Below the pieces are notes generated by a model. The model had not been told where the DNA came from, did not search any database, and was given only the letters and a program-made list of their open reading frames with translations. The translations under genes were made by a program, and so were the position numbers. A stretch of 23,063 bases of DNA from a virus. Positions 7,282 to 13,565 of the stretch are shown one piece after another. The stretch lies in the IMG/VR virus record IMGVR_UViG_3300025632_000087, positions 1 to 23,063 of that record, one strand, 5' to 3'. How positions within the stretch are numbered: position 1 is the first letter of the stretch; each line of letters starts with the position of its first letter.

Positions 7282-7522
7282 CACAGCTCCTTTGTATTTT
7301 GCATGCGTCAATAATATATTTATGTTTAAAGTCTTCAGGTAAATTTATGTTTTCTTTGTGTAAACATCGTGTTTCTTTTGGTGTTTCAGGTATATGGTTT
7401 TTTATGTACTCATGAGCTTCAACGCACGATTTAAATGTACCAACGTAATGCTCTGCAAGACAACAACTATTATTACCTGACTCATTACCTATTGCCACCA
7501 TCAATATAAATTCAGCCATCAT
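7268..7522 (-). CDS. Hypothetical cysteine-containing protein, 84 aa
   Basis: I do not recognise this protein. It has six cysteines (a CC pair near residue 20, then singles in KSCVEAHEYI, TRCLHKE, DACKIQ and RSCDG), which is many for a phage cytoplasmic protein and might reflect metal binding or disulfides. The first of two adjacent ATGs has AGGAG 6 nt upstream. The N-terminus is mildly hydrophobic (AEFILMVAIGN), but too short and uncharged to call a signal peptide. It sits in the operon after the exported protein gene. Confidence 0.7.
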   Translation of the reverse strand: MMAEFILMVAIGNESGNNSCCLAEHYVGTFKSCVEAHEYIKNHIPETPKETRCLHKENINLPEDFKHKYIIDACKIQRSCDGKR

Positions 7523-7531
7523 AACTTGCTC

Positions 7532-7777
7532 CTAGTAACTAATAATTCCTAATGGTGTTGTTTCAATAACAGTAAGTTCATTACCATATACAAATGTTTT
7601 ACCTGTGTCGCTAGGTACTATCTCTAATCCTTGTGAACCGTTTTGATCTACAATTACCATAACTTCTTGTGCGTTGTCTACGATAGTCAATTGACCGTCA
7701 TTGGGACTGTAATAATTTACCGATTCAGCTAACGCTATTGGTATATAAAACAACATAATTAACAATACTTTACTCAT
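7532..7777 (-). CDS. Small exported protein with signal peptide
   Basis: The product begins MSKVLLIMLFYIPIALA, a textbook Sec signal peptide with likely cleavage after ALA before ESVNYY, leaving about 64 residues of beta-rich polar protein in the periplasm. GGAGG lies 5 nt before the ATG at 7777; two ATGs upstream are too close to or inside the ribosome site. No catalytic motif is visible. An exported protein among recombination and nucleotide genes is out of place; superinfection exclusion or envelope modification during infection is possible but unproven. Confidence 0.7.
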   Translation of the reverse strand: MSKVLLIMLFYIPIALAESVNYYSPNDGQLTIVDNAQEVMVIVDQNGSQGLEIVPSDTGKTFVYGNELTVIETTPLGIISY

Positions 7778-8066
7778 CATAACCTCCAATTTTATTTAAA
7801 AACCATTGCTGCAAACTTCTTTGCGTGCCATATTTTTCCTCCCAAGTTTGCTTACCAATGTGGTGTAAGCCTTCTTTGCCTTGGTGGTGATAGTGACATA
7901 GCGGCAATATATTATAGTGATCAGACCTAATTCCAATACCAGTGCGATCTCTGATGTGGTGGATGCATGCTGGAGGTAAGTCCTCGACTTCATGGACCTT
8001 TCGACAGACCACGCATCCAAACTCAGCGGCTTTACCAAGCCATATCTTTTCTTTTTTAGATGCCAT
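7770..8066 (-). CDS. Ref-like RecA-dependent HNH nuclease
   Basis: This resembles the catalytic domain of phage P1 Ref, an HNH-type nuclease that cuts DNA in RecA-bound D-loops and stimulates recombination. It shows CVVC (Cys18, Cys21), CIHHIRDRTG, then HYNILPLCHYHHQGKEG followed by HHIGKQTWEEKYG, the characteristic histidine-rich zinc and metal core. At 98 aa it lacks the long basic N-terminal extension of P1 Ref (186 aa). It overlaps NinB by 11 nt upstream and the exported-protein gene downstream. It fits with the phage annealing and exonuclease genes further upstream. Confidence 0.87.
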   Translation of the reverse strand: MASKKEKIWLGKAAEFGCVVCRKVHEVEDLPPACIHHIRDRTGIGIRSDHYNILPLCHYHHQGKEGLHHIGKQTWEEKYGTQRSLQQWFLNKIGGYDE

Positions 8067-8421
8067 GTAGACCTTTAAAACCTAAGCCATCAGCAAAGCT
8101 AGTTATTTGCTTTATATAATCATTAAACTCTTTAACGGTTAACTTTGATGTTGACGGCACAACAGTAACCTCTTCGTCCATAACCTCTATCTTGTGACTT
8201 AAATACTTGTACGCTAATAATCCGTGCATTTCTTCAGATGTATACCCAAGGTAATTACCAATCTCTGTAATCAAATCCCAATATAGTTTGTTTTGAGCTG
8301 TACTTCTATTACTTTTTTCTTTTATATTAACATAATACTCTTTGTTGTTATCAAGACTCATGCTACCAATCAGCGATATCAGGCTCTGCCTGCTGCTTTT
8401 GTTTAACTTGAATTCTGTCAT
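8056..8421 (-). CDS. ninB: NinB-like recombination protein
   Basis: NinB (lambda Orf) is a recombination mediator that binds ssDNA and loads recombination functions in place of RecFOR. This 121-aa protein shows the family layout: RSTAQNKLYWDLITEIGNYLG in the middle (lambda-type counterpart SLDQNRKLW) and STSKLTVKEFNDYIKQI near the C-terminus. AAGGGG lies about 5 nt before the ATG. The first 59 nt overlap the end of the upstream 53-aa ORF in another frame. It is adjacent to Ref, as expected in a recombination cluster. Confidence 0.82.
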   Translation of the reverse strand: MTEFKLNKSSRQSLISLIGSMSLDNNKEYYVNIKEKSNRSTAQNKLYWDLITEIGNYLGYTSEEMHGLLAYKYLSHKIEVMDEEVTVVPSTSKLTVKEFNDYIKQITSFADGLGFKGLHGI

Positions 8422-8524
8422 CGTATCCCCTTGACTTAAATACTTGCCCCGTAGATGATGTTGCTTTATACTCTACATCACCAAATAAATCTTTTATTTC
8501 TTTTAAAAGTTCGTTTACTGTCAT
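8363..8524 (-). CDS. Overlapped small protein, 53 aa
   Basis: This ORF starts at an ATG overlapping the helicase stop (ATGA at 8521-8524) and runs 59 nt into the NinB gene in a different frame. The product begins MTVNELLKEIKDLFGDVEY, has a central GQVFKSRGYDDR and ends in PDIADW. No known domain is recognised. Without it there would be an unusual 99-nt gap in a tightly packed operon, and the stop/start coupling is the same kind used throughout the window, so I think it is real. Confidence 0.6.
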   Translation of the reverse strand: MTVNELLKEIKDLFGDVEYKATSSTGQVFKSRGYDDRIQVKQKQQAEPDIADW

Positions 8525-9420
8525 CGCGGTCTCTCCAAATACCTAAATGTTTTAGGGCAAAAGTAAAAACCCCAGTAAGTTTCAGCGCCATTGCCATGCC
8601 TTTGTTTATTTAGATAAACAGTACAATCAGGGTGATTTTTCCAATCATCTGGATCTTCACCCATCATAAGCGCTTTCTCTTTCTTTTTGTTTCTGTGAAC
8701 TGAGATAGAATTGTCAGCTAAGTTTGTAATGTTTGCAGAGCCAGCAACGTCAAATTTTGATGGACTACCATCTTCATCAGCTGTTTTTCTGCTGTGTGCA
8801 ACTAAAAATATATGTACCTGTAAGTCTCTAGCGGCAACAGCCAGTTTGTTTGCAAAATTCTTTTGGCCATTAAGATCGTCTTCATTAATTCCGCATTTCA
8901 TTAGTGAGTCTATAACAAACATCTTAACATTTAATTTTTCTGCCGCATAGTATAACACTTCCAACACCTTGCTAACCGAAGTTTCGCCAGCAGCATCATA
9001 AAGGTATAGTTTATGCTCAATCTTAGATATAAAGTCATCTATGTAAGCCTTGGTTGGGTCAGGGTTGTTTGTTTGCATACACATTCTACCTAACGTTGCC
9101 TTTGGCAGCATCTCAAAAGAAGCTATAAGAGTCTTATGATTTTTCAACACGTGCAGCATAACATAACTAAGCCAAGCTGTTTTACCATGACCTGAATACC
9201 CACTTACTATAGTAAGTTCGCCTAAGCGTATCCTAAAATCATCTTTAGTTTTGTCAAATGGTAGCTCAATACCACCTTTAACATCATCGCTAAAGTACGA
9301 CATTATTTCTTCTTGATACTCGGATGGTGATTTAATCTTTAAGTGCTCACCATTATCTCTTGTTGACATATAACCACTAACTTCTTTTTCGGTTATAACA
9401 ACGTTATTTTGCGTAGCCAT
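8521..9420 (-). CDS. DnaB/Twinkle-type replicative helicase, ATPase domain
   Basis: This RecA-fold hexameric helicase has Walker A GYSGHGKT (residues 74-81), FEMLPKATLGRM with the catalytic-Glu-type position, Walker B MFVIDSL (Asp171), and VAHSRK (His209) as the sensor histidine. The C-terminal LNKQRHGNG segment matches the arginine-containing nucleotide-sensing loop. At 299 aa it has only the C-terminal ATPase domain plus a ~60-aa leader, without the DnaB N-terminal primase-binding domain. AAGGAG precedes the ATG and its start overlaps the primase-like gene by 17 nt, so the pair likely form the phage priming and unwinding unit. Confidence 0.92.
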   Translation of the reverse strand: MATQNNVVITEKEVSGYMSTRDNGEHLKIKSPSEYQEEIMSYFSDDVKGGIELPFDKTKDDFRIRLGELTIVSGYSGHGKTAWLSYVMLHVLKNHKTLIASFEMLPKATLGRMCMQTNNPDPTKAYIDDFISKIEHKLYLYDAAGETSVSKVLEVLYYAAEKLNVKMFVIDSLMKCGINEDDLNGQKNFANKLAVAARDLQVHIFLVAHSRKTADEDGSPSKFDVAGSANITNLADNSISVHRNKKKEKALMMGEDPDDWKNHPDCTVYLNKQRHGNGAETYWGFYFCPKTFRYLERPR

Positions 9421-9811
9421 ATGCTCTCCTTATATTAGCAACGGCAGTTAATAATCTTTTGTGGTCTTCATCTGATAGTGCTTTTCCTTTTTTAATGTCA
9501 GAAGAACTTAAACCAACTATCAAAACTTCGTCTTGTAACATTTTTAATATTGAGTATGGGTTAAAGCCAAGCTTAGGAGCATACTTATCAGGCTCCTTGC
9601 TTGGCATAATATCTTTCCAATTTAACCCGCTTGCGTCTAATATACTTTTAATACTGCAGCCAGCAAAGCAGTTCATTAGTATTCTGTCTCCATCGGAAGT
9701 TATACCTAATGAGTTAGACTTGTCTTTATGCGCTGGACATTTACAGCTATACTGGTTTGATCCAGTTTTTTTTACTCCATCAAAATGGTTAATGATTTCT
9801 TCTAAGTACAT
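9404..9811 (-). CDS. Primase-type zinc-binding protein, no TOPRIM
   Basis: The N-terminal half carries a zinc domain like phage DNA primases: SCKCPAHKDKSNSLGI with Cys23, Cys25 and His28, then ILMNCFAGCS with Cys48 and Cys52, and SILDASGLNW after it. The C-terminal half is helical (SILKMLQDEVLIVGL ... AVANIRRAYGYAK). No TOPRIM catalytic region is present; at 135 aa there is no room for it. It may act with the helicase to recognise priming sites, with catalysis supplied by the host primase, or be a partial primase. It starts within the TAATG overlap with the small zinc protein upstream. Confidence 0.8.
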   Translation of the reverse strand: MYLEEIINHFDGVKKTGSNQYSCKCPAHKDKSNSLGITSDGDRILMNCFAGCSIKSILDASGLNWKDIMPSKEPDKYAPKLGFNPYSILKMLQDEVLIVGLSSSDIKKGKALSDEDHKRLLTAVANIRRAYGYAK

Positions 9812-9969
9812 TATAGTTTGTCCTCTGGTATAGCGTGAATGGTTTTTCTTTTTTTACAAGCGCCGTATGCAGTTATATAATCAATGCCGCAATACCACTT
9901 GCCAGTAAAAACTTTTGCTTCACGCTTACACCCAACACAAACTCTTTTTTTCCTTAAATCGACAATCAT
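9811..9969 (-). CDS. Small zinc-ribbon-like protein, 52 aa
   Basis: This short ORF has AGGAG 6 nt before its ATG and ends in a TAATG overlap with the primase-like gene. The product is basic and has four cysteines spaced like a zinc ribbon: CVGC (Cys11, Cys14), Cys27 in WYCGI and Cys38 in YGACKKRK. It is a plausible nucleic-acid-binding partner for the adjacent primase-type protein. It is the first gene after the duplicated leader element (9975-10031). Confidence 0.72.
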   Translation of the reverse strand: MIVDLRKKRVCVGCKREAKVFTGKWYCGIDYITAYGACKKRKTIHAIPEDKL

Positions 9970-9974
9970 AAGTA

Positions 9975-10031
9975 ACTCCTAAGTTATTAACCGCTGTACT
10001 TATTAATATGTTTTGATCTAAGTTATTGATT
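9975..10031 (-). repeat. Duplicated operon leader, copy 2
   Basis: About 57 bp, roughly 84% identical by eye to 11251-11306 (one gap). Both copies share GTTTTGATCTAA and ATTGATT blocks on the plus strand and end at the AGGAG ribosome site. This copy contains two direct TTATTAA words 16 bp apart (9984 and 10000). It stands immediately before the zinc-protein/primase/helicase operon. A shared promoter, operator or leader RNA is the likely meaning; I could not place a good -35/-10 pair. Confidence 0.7.
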
Positions 10032-10036
10032 ATTAA

Positions 10037-10282
10037 CTAGAAAGGTATATCTTCTGCTACTTGCTCGACAGTGGCCTGACTTTGAGACGGCAGCGGATCA
10101 GATACTTGGCCACTTAAATACTTGGTACCAGTTTTAGACTCGCGCATCCATGCAGCCATTCTCATCTCCTTACCATTTTCAAGCGTTACAGTTCCTGTGT
10201 AATCAGGTCTGTTTTCATTTCCTTGCTTGTCGTTGTTTTTAAACAAAGCAAATCTGTTTGTGTTGTCATATTGTTCAGCCAT
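10037..10282 (-). CDS. SSB-like small protein (DUF736-like)
   Basis: This 81-aa protein begins MAEQYDNTNRFALFKNNDKQ, has a core RPDYTGTVTLENGKEMRMAA with an OB-like beta pattern, and ends in VAEDIPF. An acidic tail ending in DIPF is the hallmark by which bacterial SSB proteins bind partner enzymes. It resembles DUF736-type proteins seen in mobile elements and phages. It likely coats ssDNA made by the neighbouring YqaJ exonuclease, whose gene it overlaps by 8 nt. The N-terminus is shorter than a full SSB OB fold, so DNA binding is inferred. Confidence 0.7.
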   Translation of the reverse strand: MAEQYDNTNRFALFKNNDKQGNENRPDYTGTVTLENGKEMRMAAWMRESKTGTKYLSGQVSDPLPSQSQATVEQVAEDIPF

Positions 10283-10892
10283 TTATATTCTCCAATTTAA
10301 TTATTAAATCTTCTATCTCTATATTAAACTGCCTTGCGGCAGCTTCCATTTCTGAGATCATTTTATCATCTCTAGCTACCTCAACTATTTTTAGTTGAAA
10401 TCTTTCGGGATAATTTGGGTTGTAGCTACAAAAATAAGCCTTTTTAGAACCAGTGCAAGCAATCTGCCATTGAACTTGATGCTTGTAGTTGCTTGGCATA
10501 TTATCAGCTAGCAAGTTGTTAAAATGTGTTGTTGGTGTTGGGCACTTTATTTCTAACACAGCGTCCTCTGATTTAATCATACCATCAGGTGATGCACCAG
10601 ACATTGCTATGCTAGGGTGATCAATAAAGCCTACTTCATTAACATCGAACCCAGACTTAGCAATAAACAACTGTCTTGCTATTGGCTCTCGCTCTATACC
10701 ATCACGCATAAACTGATTAATAAAAACTTCATTAGCAACCTTACCAGTTAAGCGCTCTATTGCCAACTCATGTCTATACTTAGTTTTATACGTACTCTCA
10801 CTTGCTCTTGTTACTTTCATCATATTGCTAAAGCCTGATGCTGTAATTTTACCTAACCTTGCCGCATGCCACTCTGGAGTTCCTTGGTCCAT
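10275..10892 (-). CDS. YqaJ-type lambda-like exonuclease
   Basis: This 5'-3' dsDNA exonuclease of phage recombination systems has the N-terminal GTPEWHAARLGKITASG motif, the catalytic core SGASPDGMI (Asp103) followed by VLEIKCPTP (Glu114, Lys116) giving D-(x)n-ExK, and YKHQVQWQIACTG near residue 155, all typical of the YqaJ family. At 205 aa it has the usual length. It follows the annealing-protein gene by only 2 nt, the classic exonuclease/annealase pairing that processes ends for single-strand annealing. Confidence 0.93.
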   Translation of the reverse strand: MDQGTPEWHAARLGKITASGFSNMMKVTRASESTYKTKYRHELAIERLTGKVANEVFINQFMRDGIEREPIARQLFIAKSGFDVNEVGFIDHPSIAMSGASPDGMIKSEDAVLEIKCPTPTTHFNNLLADNMPSNYKHQVQWQIACTGSKKAYFCSYNPNYPERFQLKIVEVARDDKMISEMEAAARQFNIEIEDLIIKLENING

Positions 10893-10894
10893 AA

Positions 10895-11245
10895 TTATAA
10901 CTCCATGTCTTTTTGTTGTAGCTTAGCATTAGCAACTTCTTCATACGAGGCCATAGAAGTGTCTATGCCTATACCAAATATTCCAAGCGCTCTTCCGATT
11001 GCACTTGTCTCACAGTTCTCTATGTAACTTGTTTTGTTAATGAAGCTTGATCCGTTTTTTTCGTACGCGTGACCTGTTGCTAATAGCTGCCCATCATGTA
11101 TTACCTGAGCCTTCATAATAACAACATCGTTTTCGTTAGAAACAATTTCAGTTAAAATGCTTCCAGTTGGATATTTTTTTCTAAACTCTATAACACGTTG
11201 ATTTACGGTAATGTAGTCTTTACCTTGTATCTGAATCTTTTCCAT
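10895..11245 (-). CDS. Probable single-strand annealing protein
   Basis: This 116-aa protein contains ATGHAYEKNGSSFINKTSYI, then ENCETSAIGRALGIFGIG and a final SYEEVANAKLQQ. The ENCETSAIGRAL stretch is typical of a group of short phage annealing proteins related to the Rad52/Sak type. Its partner, a YqaJ exonuclease, lies 2 nt downstream, which strongly supports the role. It would anneal complementary ssDNA during recombination or concatemer formation. GGAG precedes the ATG, and the duplicated leader (11251-11306) lies immediately upstream. The exact annealase family is uncertain. Confidence 0.7.
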   Translation of the reverse strand: MEKIQIQGKDYITVNQRVIEFRKKYPTGSILTEIVSNENDVVIMKAQVIHDGQLLATGHAYEKNGSSFINKTSYIENCETSAIGRALGIFGIGIDTSMASYEEVANAKLQQKDMEL

Positions 11246-11250
11246 ACGTT

Positions 11251-11306
11251 GCTCCTAGTTATTAACTGTTGTATCTATTAATACGTTTTGATCTAAACTA
11301 TTGATT
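11251..11306 (-). repeat. Duplicated operon leader, copy 1
   Basis: Partner of 9975-10031 (about 84% identity by eye over 57 columns). This copy overlaps the last codons and stop (11298-11300) of the thymidylate-synthase-like gene and runs to the ribosome site of the annealing-protein gene. It thus sits at the same place relative to its operon as the other copy. It is a probable promoter/leader module. Confidence 0.7.
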
Positions 11307-11999
11307 TTGCTTAAGTAAATTAAAGTGCCGCTGATAAACATGCATGCTGCCAACGTTCCAGTATATATTACCTATCTCAAGTTCGTCATCAAAGGTAACG
11401 TCGTCCCAATATCTTCTTTCGTTTAATGTATCAAGCATACGCTTTTGAACATGTAGCTGCCACGCATAGTCATTGTTATACCCAAAAACCGCATCGTTCG
11501 ATCGCATGTTAACAACAACTTCTAGTTGGCCATTTCTTATAAAGTACTGCACGTTGTTTGTACAAATAAAATCATTCATACCTTGCTGATTAAATTCATA
11601 CTGCATTTGAGGTCTAGTATAAATCATTATAGCTCTTCTTGAGTAAGGATCATTGACAAGTTGGTTTACACATGATTCGAACTGATCACAATTTTCCTCA
11701 CTATCCACAAGAAAACCATAGTTACTATTAATATAACCGTTTCCAGATGCAACCTGCTGCCATATGCTTGGAACATCACCAGGTATATCGTTTACATTTA
11801 ATGATTGACTTTTGTACCACTCAAGCTCTCTAGCTATATATTCCTCGCTTGGCTCTCTTAGAATAAATGGTTTGTCAGCCAAAAACGTTGCGTTAATAAT
11901 CTCAACTGTTGTAAAACCAGACTTATCAACCACAAAATCTTCGTTAAAATGTTTTTCTTTAAAGGCCAATGCAATTGATTCAGTTGTTAATGTATTCAT
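11298..11999 (-). CDS. Thymidylate-synthase-fold enzyme, Asp at the dUMP-selecting site
   Basis: This enzyme would transfer a one-carbon unit from methylenetetrahydrofolate to C5 of a deoxypyrimidine monophosphate. It shows PYSRRAIMIYTRPQ (phosphate arginines), catalytic Cys146 in ICTNNVQYFIRNGQL, RSNDAVFGYNND and the ribose-binding SMHVYQRHF. Aligned by eye to E. coli ThyA (RSCD...FN177), the Asn that selects uracil is replaced by Asp177. In the family this Asn-to-Asp change marks dCMP hydroxymethylases such as T4 gp42. It could therefore make 5-hydroxymethyl-dCMP, though a divergent thymidylate synthase cannot be excluded. Its ATG overlaps the Nmad1-like gene's stop (11996-11999). Confidence 0.85.
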   Translation of the reverse strand: MNTLTTESIALAFKEKHFNEDFVVDKSGFTTVEIINATFLADKPFILREPSEEYIARELEWYKSQSLNVNDIPGDVPSIWQQVASGNGYINSNYGFLVDSEENCDQFESCVNQLVNDPYSRRAIMIYTRPQMQYEFNQQGMNDFICTNNVQYFIRNGQLEVVVNMRSNDAVFGYNNDYAWQLHVQKRMLDTLNERRYWDDVTFDDELEIGNIYWNVGSMHVYQRHFNLLKQNQ

Positions 12000-12322
12000 T
12001 TTTGTCTCTTTGGTTTGTTAAAGATATCAAGCTCTGTGTTTTGTCCGTCCATTTTTCCACGCAAATAAGAAACTGCAAACGAAGCGTAGTTTATAATGTC
12101 CATGTACGTATCTTCTAAAGACTCAAAGTTTGGCTTGCTATTTGACTCTAGTAGAGATTGGGCCCTAATAACCTTACCAGCAATTACGTCGTGTATTGTA
12201 TCAATGCCACGCCTGTAATGATCTGCCTGCTTTATACTAGATCCATAACTTTGGTAATCACTACCTTTTTTAATTTGTAAATCAGCTGCTTCGTATAGCA
12301 CTTTGATAGAATGTCTACTCAT
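11996..12322 (-). CDS. DUF1599 / Nmad1-like protein
   Basis: This 108-aa, mostly helical protein has QIKKGSDYQSYG, YRRGIDTIHDVIAGKVIRAQ and LEDTYMDIINYASFAVSYLRG, matching the DUF1599 family, later named nucleotide-modification-associated domain 1 (from memory). The family has been linked by gene neighbourhood to modified DNA bases, but the reaction is not established. It is coupled on both sides: one-base TAATG overlap with the MazG-like gene upstream and ATGA overlap with the TS-fold gene downstream. This tight trio supports a shared role in pyrimidine nucleotide modification or pool control. Confidence 0.72.
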   Translation of the reverse strand: MSRHSIKVLYEAADLQIKKGSDYQSYGSSIKQADHYRRGIDTIHDVIAGKVIRAQSLLESNSKPNFESLEDTYMDIINYASFAVSYLRGKMDGQNTELDIFNKPKRQK

Positions 12323-12702
12323 TATTCAGCTCCTAATACGCTAGCAAAATCTGGCGCAATAAAGTTTGCAGGTTTTTTAACTCCAAGTTTATGACCTTCT
12401 GTTTCTAAACTTAACTCTTTAGACATGTTAGCAGCATGAACTTTGTCCCAACACTCGTTCCATTGGTCTTCATTTAAACCTAGCATGTTAGCTGTTCCAA
12501 GTGCTATATACACAACATCAATTAAAGCATCAACACAGCCATGTATGTCAGACATGTTGTTCGAGTATTGGAATTCGTTTACCTCCTCAATCATGTGCGC
12601 GTACCTAGACTTCATAACATCATCTGGTAGTAATGCTATGCCAGAAGATTTTTTAATCTTTAGTTTTTTTAAAAATTTGTCTGTATCTGTAAAGTTACTC
12701 AT
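12322..12702 (-). CDS. MazG-like nucleotide pyrophosphohydrolase
   Basis: This all-alpha NTP pyrophosphatase-type protein (126 aa) carries HMIEEVNEF (Glu39, Glu40, Glu43) and, 14 residues on, DALIDVVYIALG (Asp58, Asp62), the metal-binding EExxE and DxxxD helices, then CWDKVHAANMSK. It would cleave a (deoxy)nucleoside triphosphate to the monophosphate. With a TS-fold enzyme acting on a dNMP two genes downstream, one attractive idea is that it supplies the dNMP substrate (for example dCMP from dCTP). GGAGA lies before the ATG. Confidence 0.82.
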   Translation of the reverse strand: MSNFTDTDKFLKKLKIKKSSGIALLPDDVMKSRYAHMIEEVNEFQYSNNMSDIHGCVDALIDVVYIALGTANMLGLNEDQWNECWDKVHAANMSKELSLETEGHKLGVKKPANFIAPDFASVLGAE

Positions 12703-12711
12703 TACTTTCTC

Positions 12712-13383
12712 CTATTTTATAAAAGATGTTTCTCTTGCATATTTATCAGCATTTGACTCTACCTTAAAGCCTACGTCTAGTCCGTCTTTTAGTAGTGTAA
12801 CGAACGACTTTGCATACTTCATGTCAGATACCGATTCAAAATATTTCTTTAACCAAACATTAACTTCTGTTTTAATTTCTTCTAAATTATTGTCTTTCCA
12901 AACTTTGTAACCAGCATGTTGATAACCTTTGTTGCTGTATTCTGGTAGACCATCAAATACTTCTACAAAACCTTTTAAATACCTTTTAATCCCTCTAGCA
13001 GATCTTACAACAGCGTAATCTTCTGTTGACTTTTTTGCTGCAGATGCTTTTCCACCTTTGCTACTATTGTTTTGTTTTGAATGATACATGTCTATAGTTT
13101 TTTGTATTCGCCGCTGAAAGTAATTACCTTCATTGTCTAACTCAAAAAAATCATGTAATACTAACTGTACATCTTCTAATGAAGTTCCAAACTTTCTACT
13201 GTAATATTTTAATTCATTACAACGAATACTTTCTCCAGATCTATAACATTCACAAATTAATCTAAAGTACGTATAAGTTTGTAGTGGTGTTAGATAAGAT
13301 GAGTCTGCAAAGAAATCATTCATTACAAAGTTAAAGTAGTGCATACCTTTTTCTTTTTTATATTTCTCCATTCTGTCTGACAC
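12712..13383 (-). CDS. DUF1376/YdaU-like replication protein
   Basis: The N-terminal ~90 residues (GMHYFNFVMNDFFADSSYLT, then TYTYFRLICECYRSGE and LHDFFELDNEGNYFQ) match the winged-helix DUF1376/YdaU domain of phage replication-initiation proteins. A lysine/serine linker follows, containing KQNNSSKGGKASAAKKS, then a helical C-terminal part (VFDGLPEYSNKGYQHAGYKVW). By analogy with lambda O-type proteins it may bind the origin, and the iteron-like repeats at 13566-13621 lie about 180 nt upstream. The start is a GTG at 13383 with GGAGAG 4-5 nt before it; an ATG four codons later is possible. Confidence 0.72.
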   Translation of the reverse strand: MSDRMEKYKKEKGMHYFNFVMNDFFADSSYLTPLQTYTYFRLICECYRSGESIRCNELKYYSRKFGTSLEDVQLVLHDFFELDNEGNYFQRRIQKTIDMYHSKQNNSSKGGKASAAKKSTEDYAVVRSARGIKRYLKGFVEVFDGLPEYSNKGYQHAGYKVWKDNNLEEIKTEVNVWLKKYFESVSDMKYAKSFVTLLKDGLDVGFKVESNADKYARETSFIK

Positions 13384-13516
13384 AATACTCTCCTATTATT
13401 TATTTTTAATTCTTAGTTCTTAGTTCTTAATTCGTTGAAGTGAATTTAGATTCACTGCTAGCACTGAAAATAACTTGCCTTTCATATACATATACGTTTT
13501 AGTGTAAGTAACTGAA

Positions 13517-13553
13517 ATACAAGGGTAAAGTTTTTACACAATACCCTTTGTAT
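13517..13553. repeat. Inverted repeat with 11-bp arms
   Basis: ATACAAGGGTA (13517-13527) pairs with TACCCTTTGTAT (13542-13553), leaving one bulged base and a 14-nt loop. There is no adjacent U-tract on either strand, so an operator or leader hairpin is more likely than a terminator. Confidence 0.5.
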
Positions 13554-13565
13554 TTAAATAGTCGC

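Noticed and set aside
7796-8038. Minus-strand frame inside the Ref-like gene
   Set aside because: Alternate frame of the Ref coding region, which carries the HNH/zinc motifs; no ribosome site of its own.
9459-9833. 124-codon plus-strand open frame
   Set aside because: Antisense to the primase-type zinc protein whose cysteine motif and coupling are convincing.
12443-12910. 155-codon open frame on the plus strand
   Set aside because: It is antisense to the MazG-like and replication genes, which have strong motifs and ribosome sites; it is a mirror of their codon use.
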